Source: Cohnella ginsengisoli
Lineage (GTDB): Bacteria > Bacillota > Bacilli > Paenibacillales > Paenibacillaceae
NCBI RefSeq assembly: GCF_029525555.1
Contig: NZ_JAPDHZ010000003.1
Coordinates: 62,001 to 126,000, forward strand
Length of the DNA stretch: 64,000 nucleotides
Reading direction: 5' to 3'
This document shows, piece after piece, positions 29,250 to 38,237 of the stretch (positions within the stretch are counted from its first letter, which is position 1; each line of letters begins with the position of its first letter). Below the pieces are notes generated by a model. That model did not search any database. It was given only the letters and a program-made list of their open reading frames with translations, and was not told the origin of the DNA. Position numbers and translations under genes: made by a program.

Positions 29250-29625
29250 TCAAGGCACCTGATTGAGCGGTTTTATGCACTCTACTCGGTTTCCAAAAGG
29301 ATCTCTGAACTCGAATCGTTCAAATCCTTCAATCGGCACCGATTCAAAAATTTCAATCCCGTTTTCCCTTAATACGGCTTCAATTGCGTTTAAGTCCTCT
29401 ACTTCATAGGCTAAATGCGCCTTGGTTAAAAGACGATCCACCCCGTTCTCCGTTCCGATATGCAATTGTTGATCGCCAACTTCGACCCAGAACCCGCCTC
29501 TGCCGAGCAACGATTCAGGTTTTTTTAAACTCCTTCAGTTCTAATACGCCGCAATAGAATGCCTTTGCCTCTTCTTCTTGACCTGTAGGTATCGTAATTT
29601 GTGCATGGTGAAAACGAGTAATCAT
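29250..29625 (-). CDS. Glyoxalase/bleomycin resistance (VOC) family protein (frameshifted)
   Basis: About 124 residues: MITRFHHAQITIPTGQEEE, then after an A-run shift near 29521 LLGRGGFWVEVGDQQLHIG, and the closing FEFRDPFGNRVECIKP typical of VOC proteins (metal Glu in the last motif). ATG at 29625 follows GGAGGGAG. These small VOC proteins often give resistance to a drug or detoxify an aldehyde; no substrate can be assigned. Confidence 0.82.
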
Positions 29626-29712
29626 GAAGCTCCCTCCATTCCTTGATTAACGACGATCGCAAACCGATTTCCGTACTCAGCATTCGTCCTGAATAAGTTG
29701 AAAATTCTAAGG

Positions 29713-30306
29713 TTATCCCCATTTTCTTGTTACTTGCACGAACTGTGTCCCTTCAAATACAGACTCGTAAATATCCGGCATTGTCGTTGACGCCCAAAAA
29801 TCAAAATCATATTCTCTATTAAAATGGTTCAAGATCAAAGTCAAAATATCTCCGTGCGTCCCAAGCACGATCCTTTTTCCGGCGTACTGAACCAGAATTT
29901 GTTCGATCTGATTTACCGCTCTTTTTTTGAGCCGCATGGCTTGATTCCCCGTCTTCGAATGCAAAGCTAAAATTGCCGTAAACCTTTCGCTTCGCTTCAT
30001 TAAACGTGCAATCCCCGATGTTTCCTATCTTTCTTTCTCTCAAATCTTCATAGAGAACAATGCTCTTTTTTACACCGATCGGCTAAAGGTTTTATCGTTT
30101 GAATTGCTCTTTCGTACGGGCTAGAAATAAAAAAGATCGATCGCATGCTTATGTAAAAGGGTTAAGATTTTAGCGGCTTCTATTTTCCCTTTGTCGGACA
30201 AACCGCGCGCTCGTTCCATACCTTCCATAAAAGGCGATTCTGCATGTCTTACGAAATAAATGACCGTTTGGATGGCAATCCCTGCTCCCATCATTTTTGC
30301 AATCAT
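29713..30306 (-). CDS. Histidine phosphatase (phosphoglycerate mutase) family protein, several frameshifts
   Basis: TVIYFVRHAESPFM carries the RHAE catalytic His/Arg motif at the N-terminus; later SSPYERAIQTIKPLA and, in the final third, RIVLGTHGDILTLIL supplies the second catalytic His. These pieces lie in different frames joined at homopolymers near 30128, 29995 and 29920. About 195 residues if joined. The number of shifts makes a genuine pseudogene possible. Confidence 0.68.
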
Positions 30307-30312
30307 TCATGA

Positions 30313-30880
30313 TTAAGAACGAAGAAAATTCTGAATAACATCATGATCCCAGACTTGTGCTTCGATATAACGCTCGGGCCCTTGCGTCCCGTCATGATTC
30401 CATTCCTGGGGCCAACCGTATTGCTCAATGATTATTTGAATTTCGGAAAGCGTATAAACATTCCCTCTGTATGGCCTGTCATCTTTAAATCTCATCGTTG
30501 GAAAAAGATCTCCGTAAGTAAAACTAAGCGTATTCGGATTGAACGCATCTAAAGGTATTTTCAGCGCGTTGCCTTCGTTGTACCATCCTTTTAGCCAATC
30601 GCACGGCCCCAACGTCATATAATGAGGATACTTGTTCGAAGGTTTGCCGCCCTTCTGAATAAAGCAAGTCCGGGCCCGCATCTCTAATTCATATCTGATT
30701 TGCAAATAGTCTTCAGCTCTTTTGCTCGCAAAAACAGTGTTTTCTTCCTTTAAGTCAGTCATGATGCGCCGAGCTTCCAAAAGCGTGAGAGCCGACAAGT
30801 TTTTGAACGGACCCTTTTTTTGCCTCATAATAATGATATAGATCGAGCTGCCGCATATTTAACGCCGGTTGTGAATTCAT
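30313..30880 (-). CDS. Hypothetical protein (frameshifted), unknown family
   Basis: Starting MNSQPALNMRQLDLYHYYEA and, after an A-run shift near 30820, continuing KGPFKNLSALTLLEARRIM to a stop at 30313, about 188 residues. Contains CFIQKGGKPSNKYPHYMTLG and WDHDVIQNFLRS. No membrane segment. I do not recognise a domain with confidence. Seven bases separate it from the phosphatase gene. Confidence 0.55.
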
Positions 30881-30892
30881 TCTTTATCATAT

Positions 30893-31316
30893 TCAGACAT
30901 CGTCATGGAAAGTCGCTCCTTCCCTTAAACGCGTGACGTAGTCAAATCCATTTTCCATGGCTTTAATTTGAAGACGCTCTTCAAGCTAATGATAGAAAAA
31001 GAGACAAAAAATCTCGAATATTTCTCGCTATAAGCTTGACTGAATTCTCAAAGCACATCGGTTGGATAAACAAAATTGGCGCGTATTCTAAGTCGGAGAT
31101 TGTTCCGTTAGCGGTACTGAAAGCAAAATGATCGCCATCAACGCCCGTAAAAGCAAATACTTTGGCATCGTCAGGCGTACAATCGTATTTCATACCTTCT
31201 TCACGCCGGACCATCATTCCCATGCAATCTTCCAGACTAGAGTCGAAATGCGTTTTGAGCTCATTATCAAGTTCGAGCAAAGCAGTTAAAGTTTGAGCGT
31301 TCAATTTATTTTCCAT
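30893..31316 (-). CDS. Hypothetical protein, SMI1/SUKH-like (frameshifted)
   Basis: ATG at 31316 with GGAAGGATT upstream. It reads MENKLNAQTLTALLELDNEL and VFAFTGVDGDHFAFST, a pattern reminiscent of SUKH immunity or knr4-like proteins. Near 31000 an insertion or deletion breaks the frame; the other frame continues ENGFDYVTRLREGATFHDDV to a stop at 30893. About 140 residues. Family assignment is weak. Confidence 0.5.
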
Positions 31317-31379
31317 AAACAATCCTTCCATATCTAGATTGCCATCTTCAGCTTGCATAGGGGGCAGGTGCCAATCATT

Positions 31380-31806
31380 TCAGACGTTCGTCTCATCCGC
31401 AAATTCAATACAAAAGGGCTGCGTCTCAGCCTTTAAACAGCGTTCGATTCTTTCTCTAAAATTTTTCCAAGTCACCATTCCCAACGCTTGTTCAATTGGA
31501 AAAAAAACCCGAATCTAGGCTTTCCTCCGTTCGAATCAATTCCCCGCTAATAGGCTTGGCTAAAAATAAAGTATTACAGATGGAATTCCCCACGTTCTGA
31601 AAGATTCCGCAAAACTTGATGATTTCGATGTCTATTCCCGATTCTTCCTGCGTTTCCCGAATGGCAGCCTGACTTAAAGGCTCGCCGACTTCCACTTGTC
31701 CGCCTGGCATTTCCCAGCCTCTTCTCGGACCTTTAATGAGCAAGAGTTCGTTTTTATCGTTGATCAAAATAGCAGCTGCGGAAACGATATGTTTTGGCGG
31801 ACTCAT
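31380..31806 (-). CDS. NUDIX hydrolase (frameshifted near C-terminus)
   Basis: NUDIX box complete: GGQVEVGEPLSQAAIRETQE followed by ESGI, matching G-x5-E-x7-RE-x2-EE-x-G. A T/A run near 31500 shifts the frame; the restored end reads PIEQALGMVTWKNF and stops at 31380, giving about 142 residues. Hydrolyses a nucleoside diphosphate derivative, substrate unknown. Confidence 0.85.
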
Positions 31807-31872
31807 TTTCTATCACCTTTCACTTCGATTAACCAATCCTTGGTCCTTCCTTTTCATGCTAAATGTCTGAGA

Positions 31873-32460
31873 TTAAATCTCAACCACGTAGTAACCAAAA
31901 GCGTTAATTACTTTTGTATTTTTATATTGATGAATCCTTTCATTTCTCCCATAGTTTAAGTGCTGATGTCCATGTAACAACAACTTTGGTTCATGCTCAT
32001 CCATAAAATCTCTAAAACAAAGAAATCCTTTATGGCATATGTCATCACCATCTCCAAGCCGATACGCTGGAGCGTGCGTAACCAAAACATCGATGCTTTT
32101 GCTTAGCCAAAGACGAGGCTTTAATTTAGCGATTCTCCAATTCATCTGTCTTTCAGAATATTGATGCTCGCCAGGACTATATCTGTGACTGCCCCCTAGT
32201 CCCATGAATCGAAAACCTTTATAAGAAACGATTTTATCTTCAATGCACTGACAGCCTTCAGGAGGATTCACTTTATAATCAGCATCATGATTGCCATGAA
32301 TATAAAATAATGGAGCATGGATGACGCTTACGAGGAAGGATAAATATTCAGCCTTTAAATCTCCGCAAGAAATCACTAATTCGATATCTTTAAATTTTTT
32401 CACATCAAAATGATCCCATAAATACTTTGATTCCTCATCGGAGACAACTAATACTTTCAT
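31873..32460 (-). CDS. Calcineurin-like metallophosphoesterase
   Basis: 195 residues with the metallophosphoesterase series VVSDEE (Asp, first metal), ISCGDLKAEYL (GD), YIHGNHDADY (GNHD), VLVTHAPAY and LLHGHQHLNYG (GHxH). Resembles YkuE/YfcE-type small phosphodiesterases. Intact; own ribosome site. Substrate unknown. Confidence 0.88.
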   Translation of the reverse strand: MKVLVVSDEESKYLWDHFDVKKFKDIELVISCGDLKAEYLSFLVSVIHAPLFYIHGNHDADYKVNPPEGCQCIEDKIVSYKGFRFMGLGGSHRYSPGEHQYSERQMNWRIAKLKPRLWLSKSIDVLVTHAPAYRLGDGDDICHKGFLCFRDFMDEHEPKLLLHGHQHLNYGRNERIHQYKNTKVINAFGYYVVEI

Positions 32461-32769
32461 GTAAACTCCTCCAGGGAGCTATTAGTGAAGTAACGTGTAA
32501 AATAAATATACCACTACACCTAAATATTGGTAGTGGTATTTGTTCTATCCTTTAATTTCGTTATCATTAAAATGCGGTCTGCCAGGCATATACTCAAGAA
32601 CAAGACTGTCCTCTTCATTATAAAAAACCGTTACTTCTTCTATCCGTCTGTGCTGGATGATAGCACATATACATTTCTTTTCTTTTTTCTTTGATCATAG
32701 AACGAATAAACCAAATAAACTAAACTCATGTTATTGTATAAAATAAATGAATTCTTCCATTCTCTATAG
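32461..32769 (-). other. Intergenic stretch with a possible short broken gene
   Basis: Between 32548 and about 32690 the minus strand reads a protein-like segment (EEVTVFYNEEDSLVLEYMPG) ending in TAG, but no start is in frame; a homopolymer shift near a TTTTTT run may hide it. Nothing else was recognised in this gap. Confidence 0.3.
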
Positions 32770-33042
32770 CTACCGATCGCGATATGACCTGTTTGAATTA
32801 AAAAAGATCTTCTTGTTCGATCGAACTATACTTATATAGACTAGAGCACCCCCGGTTAAGAGCAGTGCCACCGCAACAGGCAATGAATATAAATCACTGT
32901 TCAGAGACAAGAACAGTACGACGATCAGCAGGCTCATTTTTGTAAATCTTGTGCCTAACCGAATTTTATATTTGAGCGCTTTAGACAGAGGTCTCAATCT
33001 ATGATCCCCTAACTTAACATCGTGTTTTTCATTCAAACCCAA
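32770..33042 (-). CDS. Small membrane protein, two predicted helices
   Basis: 90 residues: basic N-terminus, helix MSLLIVVLFLSLNSDLYSLP and helix VALLLTGGALVYISIV, basic C-terminus NRSYRDR. Overlaps the preceding gene by ten bases, so it belongs to the NUDIX-80 aa-90 aa transcript. Family unknown. Confidence 0.6.
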   Translation of the reverse strand: MGLNEKHDVKLGDHRLRPLSKALKYKIRLGTRFTKMSLLIVVLFLSLNSDLYSLPVAVALLLTGGALVYISIVRSNKKIFFNSNRSYRDR

Positions 33043-33275
33043 AATATCCCGTTCTCATCCACTGCTTTTAATTGCGCTTCAAAGTTCGTATCCGGTTCGA
33101 TATCATCGATAGAATGCCATTTTTCCTTGCTGTCTTTCCAGTAAACTTTCCATAGACCATTCTCAAACCTGAATTGAGCGATCGGATATTCTATCCGATG
33201 CCCTGGCATGTAGGCAGGCTTCTCGCCCGGCCCGAGTCTTTCGGGTAACAATATCATTTCATTTGAGCCCTTCAT
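33033..33275 (-). CDS. Small hypothetical protein
   Basis: 80 residues, no membrane segment, Trp/Lys-rich centre (NGLWKVYWKDSKEKWHSIDD). Overlaps the NUDIX gene by 17 bases and the next gene by ten, indicating coupled translation. It looks like a DUF3024-type protein but I cannot confirm this. Confidence 0.6.
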   Translation of the reverse strand: MKGSNEMILLPERLGPGEKPAYMPGHRIEYPIAQFRFENGLWKVYWKDSKEKWHSIDDIEPDTNFEAQLKAVDENGIFWV

Positions 33276-33681
33276 TCGTAAAGGTTATTTCGACGCCATT
33301 CATCAATCTTTTGAAATCACCATGATAAAACGGCATGCATTCATCCGCCTTCTCCACATCAACCCATTTAATTTCCAAGATTTCTTCCGGTCGTTGAACT
33401 TCCAATTGTCCACCGACGATCTCAGCCCTAAAAATAAAAAACATCGCATGATTTCCCGACTTTTTAAACTTGCATTCACTGACTGCAACGATTCCGAAAA
33501 CATTCACATCCAAGCCGGTTTCTTCTTTTACCTCTCTGATCGCGTCTTGCTCTAACGTCTCGTCCTGTTCGACGGCACCACCGGGAAGCGACCAGCTTGA
33601 ATTTCCCGCGTTATTAACGATAAGGACTTTTGATTTTAAAGGATCCGTTATTAAACAATAAACGACATCGACTCTTTTCAT
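33259..33681 (-). CDS. NUDIX hydrolase
   Basis: 140 residues, intact. NUDIX box GGAVEQDETLEQDAIREVKE followed by ETGL; start VVYCLITDPLKSKVLIVNN. First gene of a three-gene overlapping transcript. Only distantly like the NUDIX protein at 31380-31806, so the pair is not a recent duplication. Confidence 0.88.
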   Translation of the reverse strand: MKRVDVVYCLITDPLKSKVLIVNNAGNSSWSLPGGAVEQDETLEQDAIREVKEETGLDVNVFGIVAVSECKFKKSGNHAMFFIFRAEIVGGQLEVQRPEEILEIKWVDVEKADECMPFYHGDFKRLMNGVEITFTNEGLK

Positions 33682-33705
33682 AGCACACAGCCTTTCAAGA
33701 TAAAG

Positions 33706-34243
33706 TTACGGCGTGATATGGGTCTTCATTTTCTTCTTAATCAATCGAATTTGGCCTCTGTGATTGATTTCGTCTTCAAAAACATGAAACCACATAAAAT
33801 AGTGATTCGCTTGTTTGCCATACCAGAATGGCTCTTGCTGATGCAGCCAATCATCTTCGACCGTTTTAAATAACTCGAACGTCCTTGCTCTCACTTCATT
33901 TAGCTTATCTACATAATAATTCAGATCATTCCCCCGAATGGCTTGCCGTCCTTCTTCTCCAAGGTTCAAGGCCGCGCCCCAAACCAACATTTCATCCTCG
34001 TTCAAATCTCTCTTTTTTGAACGTTTCCAATTGATAGGCGAATTCGACCGCCGCAAAATGAAGCAACAGCGCACCGATGGAGTTGCTCTCAGAATCCATT
34101 AAATAATCCAGCTGTTCTGTCGTTAGATTTTTTGAGGCTTCAAGGGTCGTATACCTCGCATAGTTCATCATGGACAGCAGTCGACCAATCTGGGGCGTAT
34201 AACCTGGAATGTCTGTAATAAGATAAATGTTGTCCATGTTCAT
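33706..34243 (-). CDS. DinB-family protein (DUF664-like, frameshifted)
   Basis: About 178 residues when a T-run shift near 34014 is corrected: MNYARYTTLEASKNLTTEQL at the first helix, LLLHFAAVEFAYQ (first metal His) and MWFHVFEDEINHRGQIRL (second and third His, typical HxxxH spacing). DinB proteins form four-helix bundles with a metal site, some acting in thiol conjugation. Last gene before the cassette array. Confidence 0.82.
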
Positions 34244-34272
34244 TATGTTATTCCTCCGTGTTATTAAAATTG

Positions 34273-34360
34273 GTGTGTCGCCTGATCCCGCTTCTACCGA
34301 AATCCGTCTGGCAGACCGAAGGCCGGCGAAGACCGCCGGTGCGTGAATATAATGTTAGAA
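34273..34360. repeat. Truncated attC-like site at the distal end of the cassette array
   Basis: Keeps only the right half of the array repeat: the GTCGCCTG..GGCAGAC arms, a CCGGCGAAGACCGCCGG hairpin, GCGTGAATA and core GTTAGAA at 34354-34360. The left half is missing. The core differs at one position from the complement of the core at 34658, as expected for the oldest, decayed site. Confidence 0.75.
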
Positions 34361-34431
34361 GATTTCCTCTCTTCTCGAATACTTTTACTTCCCGCTTCTC
34401 GTTTTTGACTCAATTTAAAAGTCATTTTCTT

Positions 34432-34629
34432 TTAAAAGTTTTTTTGAATTTGATCAAGCTTGTTTATTGCCCATCCAGAGAAAAATGAAATTTGTAATGA
34501 AATTAAAATCCCTATATTTAGTAATGTTCCCTCATCATCTGAAGGTTGTAAAATCCAGCCCAAAAGAAAAAATAAAATGATTGATATGATTATGGAGACT
34601 AAAAAGTAACCAATCGTTTTTGATTTCAT
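34432..34629 (-). CDS. Cassette gene: small two-helix membrane protein
   Basis: 65 residues: helix YFLVSIIISIILFFLLGWIL and helix LLNIGILISLQISFFSGWAI, short acidic loop between. Alone between two attC-like sites, co-oriented with all other cassette genes. AT-rich compared with the chromosome. Function unknown. Confidence 0.7.
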   Translation of the reverse strand: MKSKTIGYFLVSIIISIILFFLLGWILQPSDDEGTLLNIGILISLQISFFSGWAINKLDQIQKNF

Positions 34630-34657
34630 TATTCCCCTCCGCCCTTGCTTTAATTTC

Positions 34658-34825
34658 TGCTAACGTTCCCGTATTCACGACGCCGAGAGGTTTGAGGTCA
34701 CGAAGTGACCCGGTCCGACTGGACTTAGCCTCGTAGCTGTGCCCGCCTGATCCCAATTCCCCGAAATTCATCTAGCGGACCGAGGGGCGGCGGAGACGAC
34801 CCGAAGCGTGAATATTATGTTAGAT
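34658..34825. repeat. attC-like site J (168 bp)
   Basis: Cores TGCTAAC (left) and GTTAGAT (right). Inner hairpins differ in sequence from other copies but keep pairing. The right core is the exact complement of the core at 35233, which opens the cassette on its right. Confidence 0.9.
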
Positions 34826-34947
34826 GATGTCACCCACTTCCTCGACAGGACACTATAGATTTTATTAATAACATTTAAACCCAGCTTGAATACTAAGCTG
34901 GGTTTAAAAAATATACTTTCAACTTTCTATTATTGCAAAACATGAAT

Positions 34948-35118
34948 TTATCTTTTCTTATTATGATAGTGATATCCTGTACAAAGCCCTTTTTGTTTCG
35001 ATTTTGCAGAGCAATTGTGTCCGCCATTCTTATCCGTTCGTCCAGAGTGTGCATAAGCAGATGAAGAAGTTCCAATTAACACGACAACAGCTATTAGAAA
35101 TACTAATATCTTCTTCAT
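34948..35118 (-). CDS. Cassette gene: secreted YHYH-type small protein
   Basis: 56 residues from ATG 35118. Signal peptide MKKILVFLIAVVVLIGTSSS cut near AYA-HS; the mature 33 residues contain GRTDKNGGHNC and CTGYHYHNKK, the Cys/His-rich YHYH-domain pattern seen in small exported Firmicutes and cyanobacterial proteins. Probably binds metal or cell wall (inference). Only gene in its cassette. Confidence 0.75.
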   Translation of the reverse strand: MKKILVFLIAVVVLIGTSSSAYAHSGRTDKNGGHNCSAKSKQKGLCTGYHYHNKKR

Positions 35119-35232
35119 ATATAAATCTCCCTGAATTCACCCTATGCTTTAGGGTTTGATATTTCCAACCATCATTATACATTAAATATAATAAATTGAA
35201 AATTGAGATTGGGGGGATTTTTGGGTGGTTTC

Positions 35233-35406
35233 ATCTAACATTACCGTATTCACGACGCCGAGAGGCTTAAGGTCACGCAGTGACCGGCTGCGCGACAGCA
35301 ATGTTAGCCTCGCAGGTGTGTCCGCCTGAGCCCGCTTCCTCGAAATCCATCTGGCGGACCGAGGGGGCCGGCGAAGAGGGCCCGATGCGTGAATACATTG
35401 TTATAT
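35233..35406. repeat. attC-like site I (174 bp)
   Basis: Cores ATCTAAC and GTTATAT. Longest of the ten. The second inner hairpin is imperfect here (loop reads GACAGCAATG). The right core matches the complement of the core at 36112. Confidence 0.92.
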
Positions 35407-35464
35407 GTAGTACCGGCCTTCTTCGAGTTATCCTCATAAAAAATAAATAAAGACACCAAGGTTT

Positions 35465-35842
35465 CTATACCTGATGTCTGATTATCCAGTCTTCTATATC
35501 CTGTTCTTTGTATCTTCCTTCTGCCGTTCCCAGACCTAATTGAACTAATTCATCTTGGCTATAAGAGACCTTTAAACCGTTGATCCGTAATAACAACAGC
35601 ATAACTGCAACTCCAATTCGCTTATTCCCATCAACAAAACCATGGTTTTTAATAAGTGAATAGGTAATAACCGATATCTTTCTTGTTAATCCCGGATAAA
35701 GCTCTTGTCTATCAAATGTTATTTCTGCTTTGCCAAGAGCACTTTCCAATACACTTCGTTCCCTTACTCCTGCCGACCCTCCAGTACTTTCGATAATCTT
35801 ATGATGAAAATGAAGGAGTTGGTCAAAAGTGATGGTTATCAT
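35465..35842 (-). CDS. doc: Cassette gene: Doc-type Fic toxin
   Basis: 125 residues with the Fic/Doc active site HGFVDGNKRIGVAVMLL (HxFxDGNKR form), preceded by SVITYSLIKN. Doc phosphorylates elongation factor Tu in the E. coli P1 system; other Fic proteins transfer AMP. Its ATG overlaps the antitoxin stop (ATGA), the usual order antitoxin then toxin. Toxin-antitoxin cassettes are common in sedentary integron arrays, where they resist cassette loss. Confidence 0.88.
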   Translation of the reverse strand: MITITFDQLLHFHHKIIESTGGSAGVRERSVLESALGKAEITFDRQELYPGLTRKISVITYSLIKNHGFVDGNKRIGVAVMLLLLRINGLKVSYSQDELVQLGLGTAEGRYKEQDIEDWIIRHQV

Positions 35843-36012
35843 TTTGCCAACTCCCTAAGCGCTTCTATGTTTTCGTTAATAATATCATCCATGACGTTCT
35901 CGATTTTAGAATTATTTTTCGATTTTAGAAATTCCACGAAGTCAATGACTTCGATTTGTTTTTCTTGGGGTAGTGACAAAAAGTCTTGGATCAATTTTTC
36001 TTCAAGACTCAT
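35839..36012 (-). CDS. Cassette gene: DUF2281-like antitoxin
   Basis: 57 residues, ATG 36012. MSLEEKLIQDFLSLPQEKQI followed by VIDFVEFLKSK is the pattern of short DUF2281 antitoxins (often paired with Doc or PIN toxins); the C-terminal helix would wrap the toxin. Overlaps the toxin gene by four bases. Confidence 0.78.
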   Translation of the reverse strand: MSLEEKLIQDFLSLPQEKQIEVIDFVEFLKSKNNSKIENVMDDIINENIEALRELAK

Positions 36013-36111
36013 TTAATCGCCTCCATTTCTTTACTTCTCAGTATACACCAAATATCAAAAGCACTTAACATCGTCATTGAATGACCTTAAAATAAGCTTT
36101 GCCCGTATTAC

Positions 36112-36278
36112 ATATAACGTTTCCGTATTCACGACGCCGAGAGGCTTAAGGAACGTAGGTCCGGCTGCGCGACAGTGCAGTTAGCCTCGCAGGTGTGTCC
36201 GCCTGATTCCGCTCCCCTCGAATTCCATCTGGCGGACCGAGGAGCCAAAGGCTCCGAAGCGTGAATACATTGTTAGAT
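36112..36278. repeat. attC-like site H (167 bp)
   Basis: Cores ATATAAC and GTTAGAT. Third hairpin is GAGCC-aaa-GGCTC. The right core matches the complement of the core at 36732, the far end of the neighbouring cassette. Confidence 0.92.
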
Positions 36279-36282
36279 GAAG

Positions 36283-36699
36283 TTATTGCCTTCCCGTTTT
36301 GCTCACAGAGTTTTTGTCCCATCTTTCAATGATTGGATAAATCAGGCCACTAAAAGTACCCGGTATAAGGACGAAGACGAACATCCATCTAATATCAAGC
36401 CATAAGACAAATAATACTATCAAACCTACTACAAAACTAAGAGATCCTAAAAGAATCGACGACATATATATTTCAGCCTTACTACTTATTTTTTTTAAAA
36501 TCATATCTTTCAAATAACTTAAAGGCAGTATAAAAACTAAATTATAGATCCAAATTAGTCCTGTAATTCCTAAAATCATTAATATAACGTTACTGACTTT
36601 CATAGAATTTGAACTGAAATACAATATGCTACTTACCAGTAACGAACAGAAAAAAGCCGCGGTAAGACAATTAGTTATCTTGTCATAAAATTTTTCCAT
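36283..36699 (-). CDS. Cassette gene: four-helix membrane protein
   Basis: 138 residues with four hydrophobic helices (for example AAFFCSLLVSSILYF, VILMILGITGLIWIYNLVFI) and a charged C-terminus. Stop lies only four bases from the attC core, as is usual in integron cassettes. No family recognised. Confidence 0.75.
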   Translation of the reverse strand: MEKFYDKITNCLTAAFFCSLLVSSILYFSSNSMKVSNVILMILGITGLIWIYNLVFILPLSYLKDMILKKISSKAEIYMSSILLGSLSFVVGLIVLFVLWLDIRWMFVFVLIPGTFSGLIYPIIERWDKNSVSKTGRQ

Positions 36700-36731
36700 T
36701 TCGCTCCTTAAAATTACTCTGCAATAATTTC

Positions 36732-36901
36732 ATCTAACGTTACCGTATTCACGATGCCGAGAGGCTTAAGGACCGAAGGTCCGGCTGCGCCCCAGCGCAG
36801 TTAGCCTCGCAGGTGTGTCCGCCTGATCCCGCTTCCCTGATCTCCATCTGGCGGACCGAGGGTCGGGAAATCCGGCCCGAAGCGTGAATACATTGTTAGC
36901 T
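36732..36901. repeat. attC-like site G (170 bp)
   Basis: Cores ATCTAAC and GTTAGCT. Third hairpin GGGTCGG-gaa-ATCCGGCCC is more degenerate than in other copies. The right core matches the complement of AGCTAAC at 37343. Confidence 0.92.
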
Positions 36902-36943
36902 GATGTCTCCGACTACTTCGAGATACTTCAATAACGATTTTCT

Positions 36944-37070
36944 GTTCTTAATTCAAGTTCTTGATTCAAGTTCTTGATTCAAGTTCTTAATTCAAGTTTT
37001 TATTTCAAGCTCTTAATTCAGGCTTTTAAATTCAGGCTCTCGATTCAAGCTCTTAATTCAAACTCTTAAT
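36944..37070. repeat. Degenerate tandem repeat of about 13 bp inside a cassette
   Basis: Nine to ten copies of a unit close to TTCTTGATTCAAG, drifting toward CTCTTAATTCAAA at the right end. Lies between the attC core and the stop of the small membrane protein gene. No coding role seen. Confidence 0.8.
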
Positions 37071-37076
37071 ATTATT

Positions 37077-37306
37077 CTATTTCCAGCCATTTAGTTTGGC
37101 ATTCATAAATACAACTAGTCTTGCAAGGACTGGAAATATACAAATCGCTAGAATTCCACTGAAAATAATCATCTTATTAAGAATAAACCAGAAAAATGTC
37201 ATCCCTACACAGACAATCCAACCAAAACTAAAAAAAGATAATAAAAAAAGCGAGGACGTTTAGATTCATACTTATAGTAACCAAATAGTCTAAGCACATG
37301 CTTCAT
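37077..37306 (-). CDS. Cassette gene: small membrane protein (frameshifted)
   Basis: Reads MKHVLRLFGYYKYESKRPRF, breaks at a run of seven T near 37245, and continues in the other frame as SFGWIVCVGMTFFWFILNKM to a stop at 37077. Adding one T joins the two parts to about 76 residues with two helices. Sole gene of its cassette. Function unknown. Confidence 0.6.
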
Positions 37307-37342
37307 TGTATCCCTCATCTATCTACTCTTATCGGAGATTTC

Positions 37343-37506
37343 AGCTAACGTTCCCGTATTCACGACGCCGAGAGGCTTAAGGTCGCAAAGCGACCGGGTC
37401 CGACAGGACTTAGCCTCGCAGGTGTGTCCGCCTGATTCCACTTCCCCGAAATCCATCTGGCGGACCAAGGAGCCGCAGGCTCCGATGCGTGAATACATTG
37501 TTAGGT
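37343..37506. repeat. attC-like site F (164 bp)
   Basis: Cores AGCTAAC and GTTAGGT. First hairpin GGTCGC-aaa-GCGACC, third GAGCC-gca-GGCTC. The right core matches the complement of ACCTAAC at 37984. Confidence 0.92.
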
Positions 37507-37541
37507 GATGCCAGTGCCTTCCCGAATATGCTAATCACATT

Positions 37542-37904
37542 TCATGTGTTTAATAAAGTTAGCAGGTATTCTTCTATTGGCATTATTTGACCATGGTCAT
37601 CATCTACATAAATGCCTCTAATAAAGTTGTCTTGACTCAACACTTTCTTCATCAGTTCTTCCGAAGTATAGATCATCATTATGAATCTAGGGTTTTGAAA
37701 TGGAATTTTCTTTATATCTTCAAGTTTATAATCATTAATAATGCTTTCAGAAAAATCATAAATGATATGTTCTTTACCGTAATCAACTGCGAATCTATTA
37801 TCCAAAATACTCGAGACTGTATTAACTCCAAAGTGTTTAATCTTATGTATAGAAGTGAGATCTAAAGACTCATCGCCAATTAGGATAATCCATTGCATGT
37901 TCAA
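37542..37904 (-). CDS. Cassette gene: hypothetical protein
   Basis: 120 residues, soluble, start MNMQWIILIGDESLDLTSIH. Mixed alpha/beta composition, acidic (DDDHGQIMPIEEYL near the C-terminus). Intact and well placed in its cassette. It may belong to an immunity-protein-like family, but I cannot name one. Confidence 0.7.
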   Translation of the reverse strand: MNMQWIILIGDESLDLTSIHKIKHFGVNTVSSILDNRFAVDYGKEHIIYDFSESIINDYKLEDIKKIPFQNPRFIMMIYTSEELMKKVLSQDNFIRGIYVDDDHGQIMPIEEYLLTLLNT

Positions 37905-37983
37905 CCCAACCTCATATTAAAATGTAAATAACAAGGAAAACTACATCCAGAAAATTATTACCACAAGGTCTTGCTCTGGTTTC

Positions 37984-38149
37984 ACCTAACGTTCTTGTAT
38001 TCACGAACCCGAGAGGCTTAAGGCGACGAAGTCGCCGGGTGGCTCCGCCACTTAGCCTCGCAGGGTTGTCCGCCTGAATCCGCTTCCTCGAAATGCCTCG
38101 GGCGGACCGAGCGGCCGCAAGGCTGCGATGCGTGAATACGGTGTTATAT
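37984..38149. repeat. attC-like site E (166 bp)
   Basis: Cores ACCTAAC and GTTATAT. The most divergent copy (left arm reads GTTCTTGTATTCACGAACCC) but hairpins still pair, e.g. CGGCGACTTCGTCG-like and GTGGCTCCGCCAC. The right core matches the complement of ATATAAC at 38623. Confidence 0.9.
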
Positions 38150-38237
38150 GTTGTCGGGGCCTTCCTGAATTTACTTTCAAAATGCTCTTCCGATGTGTTT
38201 TCGATTTTTAATGTCTCTTCGACCTTAAAACAAATAT

